Source of the DNA: an uncultured Bacteroidaceae bacterium
GTDB taxonomy: Bacteria > Bacteroidota > Bacteroidia > Bacteroidales > Bacteroidaceae
Assembly: GCA_905234605.1 (NCBI GenBank)
Contig: CAJOIE010000002.1
Span: forward strand, 124,001 to 188,000
Direction of reading: 5' to 3'
Length of the DNA stretch: 64,000 bases
In this document: positions 59,078 through 64,000 of the stretch, piece by piece
Layout: each line of letters opens with the position of its first letter
How positions within the stretch are numbered: the first letter of the stretch is position 1
Program-made: the position numbers and the translations under genes
Notes under the pieces: generated by a model
Database searches by the model: none
Seen by the model: the letters and a program-made list of their open reading frames with translations, nothing else
What the model was told of the DNA's origin: nothing

Positions 59078-59483
59078 CGCCCTACCCAAGAGCGAGCGAC
59101 TGTACCGCCAGAAAGCCATCGACGCGCTCTTCGGAGCCGGTAGCCACGGGCTGTCGGCCTTTCCGCTCCGCGCCGTGTTCCGCGTGTGTCCGCCCGATGC
59201 ATGCGGCATCCCTGCCACACGGCAGGTGCTCTTCTCCGTGGCCAAGCGCAAGCTGCGCCATGCCGTAGACCGCAACCGTGCCAAGCGGCAGCTGCGCGAA
59301 GCCTGGCGCCTGAACCGCAGCCTGCTGCAAGCCGAGGCCACACAGCACGCACACATAGCCTTCATCTGGCTGGCCGACACACCACAGGACACTCCCACCA
59401 TAGTGCGCAAGATGCGCAACCTGCTCCACAGGATAGAAGAGCAATGCGCACCTGCACGCAAGGTGCAGCAACCCTCCGTCTGA
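59064..59483 (+). CDS. rnpA: Ribonuclease P protein component
   Basis: A 139-residue basic protein that assists the RNA subunit of RNase P in cutting tRNA 5' leaders. Typical segments are [42 protein letters not shown] (the RNR motif) and IAFIWLAD. It is encoded between hemD and yidD. The usual neighbours rpmH and the origin region are not here, which is a common rearranged order in Bacteroidetes. Confidence 0.95.
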   Translation: MAKPDALPKSERLYRQKAIDALFGAGSHGLSAFPLRAVFRVCPPDACGIPATRQVLFSVAKRKLRHAVDRNRAKRQLREAWRLNRSLLQAEATQHAHIAFIWLADTPQDTPTIVRKMRNLLHRIEEQCAPARKVQQPSV

Positions 59484-59500
59484 GACAGTCTCATCACACC

Positions 59501-59743
59501 ATGCTGAGCCGACTGCTTGCCACACTGCTCATAGCACCGATACGCTTCTATCAGCGCTTCATCTCCCCGCTGACACCACCCTCGTGCCGTTTCACCCCCA
59601 CATGCTCGGCCTACGCCATCGAAGCCCTGCGCCGCCACGGTCCGCTGCGCGGCCTCTGTCTCGCCGTGCGCCGCATACTGCGCTGTCACCCGTGGGGTGG
59701 CCACGGCTACGACCCCGTGCCGGAGACATTCACATGGTGGTGA
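59501..59743 (+). CDS. yidD: Membrane protein insertion efficiency factor YidD
   Basis: An 80-residue protein of the YidD family, which assists the YidC insertase. The hallmark is [25 protein letters not shown] with the three Cys, followed by [17 protein letters not shown]. Length is typical. The start at 59501 follows the rnpA stop by 17 bp; a much longer in-frame upstream start falls inside rnpA and is not plausible. Confidence 0.96.
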   Translation: MLSRLLATLLIAPIRFYQRFISPLTPPSCRFTPTCSAYAIEALRRHGPLRGLCLAVRRILRCHPWGGHGYDPVPETFTWW

Positions 59744-59789
59744 GCCGGCACCGACACGCAGCTCTGCAAGAGAGCACAGCCGCTCCGTC

Positions 59790-60383
59790 ATGACACTCCT
59801 TAACCTGCACACCCACACCCCTCTGCCAGCGGGCGAGCACGCCATCAGTTCGCGCGGCCTGCATCCCTGGCATGTGGATGCACACTGGGCCGACCGCCTC
59901 GCAGCCATCGCAGCCGCTACAGACTGGCTCATCCTCGGCGAGTGCGGGCTGGACAAGCTCTGCCAGACGCCATACAGCTTGCAGACCACAGCCTTCGAGG
60001 CACAGATAGCCCTGAGCGAAGCCATGCACAAGCCTGTGCTCATCCACTGCGTGCACGCCATGGACGATGTGCTGCGCCTGCATGCCCGCGCCACACAGCC
60101 CTGGGTGTGGCACGGTTTTCGCGGCAAGCCCGAGATGCTGCGACAGCTGCTGCGCGCCGGCTTCCATGTCAGCTTCGGTCCGCGCCACAACACGGAAAGC
60201 CTCGCCGCATGCCCGACAGACCGCCTTTTCCTTGAGACCGACGACACGGCTCTCCCCATCCTTCCGCTCTACGAGCAGGCGGCCGCGGTCAAGGGCCTCA
60301 CGCCATCACAGCTGGCTGCCAGCATCTGGCATAATGCCGAGGTGCTCACAGGCCTGCCAGCCAGTGCCTTAGGCAAGGCTTGA
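59790..60383 (+). CDS. TatD family hydrolase (short form)
   Basis: A 197-residue metal-dependent hydrolase, shorter than the usual 255-265. Metal and active-site segments are present: NLHTHTP, GLHPWHV, GECGLDKL, VLIHCVHAMDD and LETDD. TatD proteins are DNA exonucleases or related phosphohydrolases; its real substrate is not known. It follows yidD by 46 bp and precedes the NlpC/P60 peptidase, which has its own promoter. Confidence 0.85.
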   Translation: MTLLNLHTHTPLPAGEHAISSRGLHPWHVDAHWADRLAAIAAATDWLILGECGLDKLCQTPYSLQTTAFEAQIALSEAMHKPVLIHCVHAMDDVLRLHARATQPWVWHGFRGKPEMLRQLLRAGFHVSFGPRHNTESLAACPTDRLFLETDDTALPILPLYEQAAAVKGLTPSQLAASIWHNAEVLTGLPASALGKA

Positions 60384-60439
60384 GCCTGCCAAAAGGTGTT
60401 AAAGCACAGCCAAGCCCTTGCCGCGCACCGTGCTTTGCG

Positions 60440-60447
60440 TATCTTTG
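60440..60447 (+). promoter_or_regulatory. -7 box (TATCTTTG) for the NlpC/P60 peptidase
   Basis: Exact TAnnTTTG on the plus strand, 22 bp before the ATG at 60470; this excludes an in-frame start at 60380. Confidence 0.6.
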
Positions 60448-60469
60448 CCGTCGTCTTAGCCCTTTGTCA

Positions 60470-61066
60470 ATGTCCCGCAAGCTCCTCCTATTATTGGTGC
60501 TGCTGTCCGCCACCGTGATGGCACACACGCCGACCCGCCGCCACCGCGTGCTGGTCGCGGAGCCCGATGCCCCATTGCTTGCGGGTGCACCGGCCAAGGC
60601 GTTGGGCGACTTCCTCATGCTCCTCTCCCCCACTGAGCGCAGCCTTGCCCTCGGCGAGATAAGCATGCGCGTGACCGACCTCCTTGCGGCAGCCCGTGCC
60701 AAGCTCGGCTCGCGCTACCGCGTGGGCAGCACCGGCCCCACGGCTTTCGACTGCTCAGGCTTTACATCCTACGTGTTCCGCCAGCTCGGCGTGTCGCTTG
60801 CCCGCTCCTCACAGGAACAGAGCCGTGAGGGCACGCTGATGAGCGACCCCACGCAGCTCCGCCCCGGCGACCTTGTCTTCTTCGGGCGCAGCGGGCGCAA
60901 GTCGCGCACGGTGAACCATGTGGGCATCGTGACCGACACCGACCCCGAGCGCGGCACCTTCTCCTTCATCCACAGCAGCACGTCGCAAGGTGTCATCACG
61001 AGCAGCAGCACCGATGCCTACTGGTCGCGGCGTTTCGTCGGCGGCCGCCGTGTGCTCACCGACTGA
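60470..61066 (+). CDS. NlpC/P60 (C40) cell-wall peptidase
   Basis: A 198-residue exported peptidase. A signal peptide (KLLLLLVLLSATVMAH) precedes the catalytic domain with Cys in FDCSGFTSYVF (about 102), His in VNHVGIVTD (about 151) and the third residue His in FIHSST (about 166). Such enzymes cut peptide cross-links or stem peptides of peptidoglycan. It stands alone with its own promoter and converges on the rnr gene, leaving a 37-bp gap with no clear terminator. Confidence 0.92.
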   Translation: MSRKLLLLLVLLSATVMAHTPTRRHRVLVAEPDAPLLAGAPAKALGDFLMLLSPTERSLALGEISMRVTDLLAAARAKLGSRYRVGSTGPTAFDCSGFTSYVFRQLGVSLARSSQEQSREGTLMSDPTQLRPGDLVFFGRSGRKSRTVNHVGIVTDTDPERGTFSFIHSSTSQGVITSSSTDAYWSRRFVGGRRVLTD

Positions 61067-61103
61067 CCTTCCCGCCACCCACTGCCAACAGGCACACAGC
61101 GGC

Positions 61104-63308
61104 TCACTCGGCGGCAAGCACGAAGTCGAGTTGCTTCTTGTCGAGATTGGCACGCGCCACCGTGACCCGTATGGCATCGCCAAGCTGATAGCGGTGGTGA
61201 CGACGCCGTCCCACAAGCATATAGTTGCGCTCGTCGAAGGTGTAGTAGTCGTCGCCCAGGTCGCGCATAGGCACCATGCCCTCGCAGTGACTGTCCGTGA
61301 GCTCCACGTAGAGGCCATACTCGGTGACGCCCGAGATGATGCCGTCGAAGGTCTGACCGATGCGGTCGGCCATATACTCCACCTGCTTATACTTGATGCT
61401 GTCGCGCTCGGCCATGGCCGCCGTCTGTTCCATGTCGGAGCAATGTTCGCACAGAGTCTCGTAGCGCTCCCTGCCTGCTGAGCGCCCGCCCTCGGCATAG
61501 CGTGTGAGCAGACGGTGCACCATCAGGTCGGGATAGCGCCGTATGGGCGAGGTGAAGTGGGTGTAGTAGTCGAAAGCCAGTCCGTAGTGGCCTATGTTGA
61601 TGGTGGTGTACTTAGCTTTCATCATGGCACGCAGTGTCACGAGCTGCACGAGGTTCTCCTCGCGCTTCCCCTCCACGCCGTGCAGCAGCTTGTTGATGCC
61701 CCGGCTGATGTCCTTGGGCGTTCCCGTCGTGCGCAGCTTGTGGCCGAACTTCGACACGAACTGGGCGAGGTTCATCAGTTTGTCGGCATCGGGCTGCTCG
61801 TGCACGCGGTATGGCAGCACCTTGGCCTTCTTGCCCTTGGGCACGCGGCCCACGCTCTCAGCCACGGTGCGGTTGGCCAGCAGCATGAACTCCTCAATAA
61901 GCTTGTTGGCATCCTTTGCCACCTTGACGTATGTGCCCGTGGGGTGCCCCTTGGCGTCTATGTCGAAGCGCACCTCGGGGCGGTCGAAGTCCACGGCCCC
62001 GCCCTCCATGCGCCGCTGTCGCAGCAGCTTGGCCATGCGGTTGAGGGTGATGAGCTCGTCGGCGAAGTCGCTGGCAGGGCGCGGCGTGCCTTGCTGCTCG
62101 GGCTGCCGCACCACGGTGCGTGTCTTGAGGTCGTCGGCCGAAGCCTCATGCCGCTCCTCCAGCAGCTGCTGCACCTCCTCATAGGCAAAGCGGCGGTCGC
62201 TGCGTATGACGGTGTGTGCAATGTGCCATGCACGCACTTCGGCCTTGTCGGTCATGGTGAAGATGACGCTATATGTGAGCTTATCCTCGTCGGGGCGCAG
62301 CGAGCATAGGTTGTTGCAGAGACGCTCTGGCAGCATGGGTATGGTGCGGTCCACGAGGTATATGCTTGTGGCGCGCTTCTGCGCCTCACGGTCGATGACG
62401 GAGCCCTCCGCGACGTAGTGCGAGACATCGGCGATGTGCACTCCCACCTCCACGAGGTTGCTGCCAAGACGGCGGAAGGAGAGAGCGTCGTCGAAGTCTT
62501 TGGCGTCGTGCGGGTCGATGGTGAAGGTGACGCGGTCGCGCATGTCCTCGCGTCCGGCCATGTCGGCCTCCGTGATAGTGGCAGGCAGCCTGTCGGCAGC
62601 ATCCTCCACGGCCTTGGGGTATGACAGCGGCAGTCCGTACTCCGCCAGTATGGCGTGCATCTCCACGTTGTTGTCGCCCGATGGGCCGAGCACTGTCAGC
62701 ACCTTGCCCACAGGGTGCTTGGCTTCTTCGGGCCACTCCGTGATGCGGCACACCACCTTGTCGCCGTTTCTGGCACCGTGGAGTGCATGGCGCGGGATGA
62801 AGATATCCGTTGCCAGCGTGCGGTCCTCGGTCTGCATGAAGGCATAGTCGCGTGCCACGCTGATGCGCCCCACGAAGGTCTTGTCCGACCGCTCCACGAT
62901 GTCTGTCACCTGTGCCTCGCGCACGTGCCGGTTGCGGCGTGCCATCATCTGTATGCGCACGCGGTCGCCGTCCATGGCGTGCATGGAGTTGCGCTCGGCC
63001 ACGAGTATGGGGTCGCCGCCGTCGTCGGGCACGAAGGTGTTCTTGCCGTTGGCCTTGCGCTGGAAGCGGCCTTCCATGACATTGCTCTTGTTGGCCTGGG
63101 CCCAGCGCATGGAGCCGCGCTCCACGAGGAAGTCGTCCATGACGAGCTCGTCCATCACATCCAGGCACAGACGTCTGGCAGGGTGCGTGTTGAGGCCGAG
63201 GGCACGGAAGACGGTGCGCGCGTCGAGCTCCTGCCCGGGGTGTTCCTCGAAGAGTTTCATCGTGAGCTGTGCTATATCTCCTTTCTTTAGGTGGCGTGAC
63301 TTGGTCAT
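61104..63308 (-). CDS. rnr: Ribonuclease R
   Basis: A 734-residue 3'-5' exoribonuclease that degrades structured RNA. The RNB domain carries the metal-binding Asp cluster in TIDPHDAKDFDDALSF (about 255-270), followed by VDRTIPMLPERLCNNLCSLRP and FTSPIRRYPDLMVHR; cold-shock domains precede it and an S1 domain ends the protein (FDGIISGVTEYGLYVEL). Length is normal. The only weak promoter candidate is AACATTTG at 63352-63359. Confidence 0.96.
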   Translation of the reverse strand: MTKSRHLKKGDIAQLTMKLFEEHPGQELDARTVFRALGLNTHPARRLCLDVMDELVMDDFLVERGSMRWAQANKSNVMEGRFQRKANGKNTFVPDDGGDPILVAERNSMHAMDGDRVRIQMMARRNRHVREAQVTDIVERSDKTFVGRISVARDYAFMQTEDRTLATDIFIPRHALHGARNGDKVVCRITEWPEEAKHPVGKVLTVLGPSGDNNVEMHAILAEYGLPLSYPKAVEDAADRLPATITEADMAGREDMRDRVTFTIDPHDAKDFDDALSFRRLGSNLVEVGVHIADVSHYVAEGSVIDREAQKRATSIYLVDRTIPMLPERLCNNLCSLRPDEDKLTYSVIFTMTDKAEVRAWHIAHTVIRSDRRFAYEEVQQLLEERHEASADDLKTRTVVRQPEQQGTPRPASDFADELITLNRMAKLLRQRRMEGGAVDFDRPEVRFDIDAKGHPTGTYVKVAKDANKLIEEFMLLANRTVAESVGRVPKGKKAKVLPYRVHEQPDADKLMNLAQFVSKFGHKLRTTGTPKDISRGINKLLHGVEGKREENLVQLVTLRAMMKAKYTTINIGHYGLAFDYYTHFTSPIRRYPDLMVHRLLTRYAEGGRSAGRERYETLCEHCSDMEQTAAMAERDSIKYKQVEYMADRIGQTFDGIISGVTEYGLYVELTDSHCEGMVPMRDLGDDYYTFDERNYMLVGRRRHHRYQLGDAIRVTVARANLDKKQLDFVLAAE

Positions 63309-63445
63309 AGTCTTAAGAGGTGGTTAATGTTGGCTGAGGTGTTCCCTGCTGCAAATGTTGTCATTTTGGGGCAGTTATCATGTTGGTGCAGCCACTTTTC
63401 CGCTCACGGCACGAGGTTTTTGGAGCTTATTCGTCAATTCTTGCT

Positions 63446-63453
63446 TACCTTTG
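63446..63453 (+). promoter_or_regulatory. -7 box (TACCTTTG) for the epimerase gene
   Basis: Exact TAnnTTTG on the plus strand, 27 bp before the ATG at 63481. Confidence 0.6.
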
Positions 63454-63480
63454 CGGCCTCAACAAGCCTCCATACTGCTT

Positions 63481-64000
63481 ATGCGCATCCTTGTAACCGG
63501 AGCCTCGGGCTTCATAGGCAGCTTCATCGTGAGCGAGGGTCTGCGGCGCGGCCACGACGTGTGGGCCGGCGTGCGCGAGAGCTCCAGCCGGGCCTACCTC
63601 AGCGACCCTGCCACGCACTTTGCCACACTCAACCTGGGCGACCCCGTGCAGCTGCGCCGCCAACTGCGAGCACTGCGCGAGCAGATGGGCGGCAAGTGGG
63701 ACTACGTAATCCACGCGGCCGGAGCCACCAAGAGTGCCACGCGCGACGGTTTCTTCCGCACCAACCTCCACGGCACACGCCATCTGGTCGAGGCTCTGCG
63801 TGCCGAGCAGATGATGCCCGAGCGGCTGGTGTTCGTAAGCTCCCTTAGTATCTTCGGAGCCATACGCGAGCACGACTACTCGCCCATCCTCGCCACCGAC
63901 ACGCCGCGCCCCAACACGGCCTACGGCGAGAGCAAGCTGGCCGCCGAGCAATGGCTGGCAGCACAGGCCGACGTGCCATGGGTGGTGCTGCGCCCCACGG
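63481..64000 (+). CDS. NAD-dependent epimerase/dehydratase (3' end outside window)
   Basis: Partial gene with 173 codons visible. It is an extended short-chain dehydrogenase: glycine-rich NAD motif GASGFIGSFIV at the start, VIHAAGATKSA, VFVSSLSIFG with the active Ser, and YGESKLAAE with the Tyr-x3-Lys pair. Such enzymes change nucleotide sugars or other small molecules; the substrate is unknown from this part. A -7 box upstream gives a leader of about 20 nt. Confidence 0.92.
   Translation, partial: MRILVTGASGFIGSFIVSEGLRRGHDVWAGVRESSSRAYLSDPATHFATLNLGDPVQLRRQLRALREQMGGKWDYVIHAAGATKSATRDGFFRTNLHGTRHLVEALRAEQMMPERLVFVSSLSIFGAIREHDYSPILATDTPRPNTAYGESKLAAEQWLAAQADVPWVVLRPT

Noticed and set aside
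58514-60259. Long minus-strand open frame (581 codons) opposite hemD, rnpA, yidD and the TatD gene
   Set aside because: It has no recognisable domain and lies opposite four well-supported genes; long antisense frames are expected at this GC content.

Overview
This 64-kb window comes from the chromosome of a GC-rich member of the Bacteroidales (phylum Bacteroidota). Evidence is the type IX secretion core genes in the order porP-gldK-gldL-gldM-gldN, promoters of the Bacteroidetes type (TAnnTTTG around -7, no Shine-Dalgarno), a BACON-domain lipoprotein, DUF4271 next to hemD, diaminopimelate dehydrogenase, an S46 dipeptidyl peptidase and a PG_1098-like methyltransferase. A Prevotellaceae-like or related gut/oral lineage is plausible, but no rRNA gene is present to settle it. 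Almost all sequence is housekeeping and core envelope genes; no prophage, transposase or CRISPR array was seen.

Layout. 1-12.3 kb (minus strand): a partial BACON lipoprotein, a PAP2-like membrane protein, the run ychF-lgt-porin-rpoN, and the run sufC-sufD-ybeY-thioredoxin lipoprotein-methyltransferase. 11.5-13.6 kb: a two-gene glycosyltransferase operon. 13.8-17 kb (plus): tRNA-Leu closely followed by a secreted GH95 alpha-fucosidase with a T9SS-like tail. 17-26 kb (minus): priA, a small outer-membrane barrel and the T9SS operon. 26.3-33.7 kb (minus): flotillin/NfeD pair, HIT protein, greA with a long leader, a thioredoxin-fold protein without CxxC, an S41 protease and a PfkB kinase. 33.8-36 kb (plus): two tRNA-Asn and a DEAD-box helicase. 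36-39.7 kb (minus): aldo/keto reductase, ddh and a RibF-CPBP fusion. 39.9-41.8 kb (plus): membrane protein, ECF sigma factor and probable anti-sigma. 41.8-45.9 kb (minus): SpmAB-like transporter, U32 peptidase, aroQ, polyprenyl synthetase. 46-61 kb (plus): radical SAM, aspartyl protease with PDZ, flippase, MmeI-like restriction-modification enzyme, DPP7, Nudix, metK, LOG protein, DUF4271, hemD, rnpA, yidD, TatD and an NlpC/P60 peptidase. 61-63.3 kb (minus): RNase R. 63.5 kb to the end: a partial epimerase.

The most unusual signal is a DNA element that gene annotation does not explain. A 12-bp palindromic core (ACCNTGCANGGT and degenerate forms) occurs in six separate arrays of four or five copies, always 22-23 bp apart, at about 1.15, 13.65, 26.2, 34.1, 45.15 and 55.35 kb. 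Five arrays are intergenic, mostly 40-110 bp upstream of a recognisable promoter (BACON lipoprotein, glycosyltransferases and tRNA-Leu, the T9SS operon, metK). The sixth lies inside the polyprenyl synthetase gene, where its copies are read in all three frames, so it is conserved as DNA and not as protein. This looks like a set of phased binding sites for an unknown dimeric DNA-binding protein, or a small dispersed repeat family.
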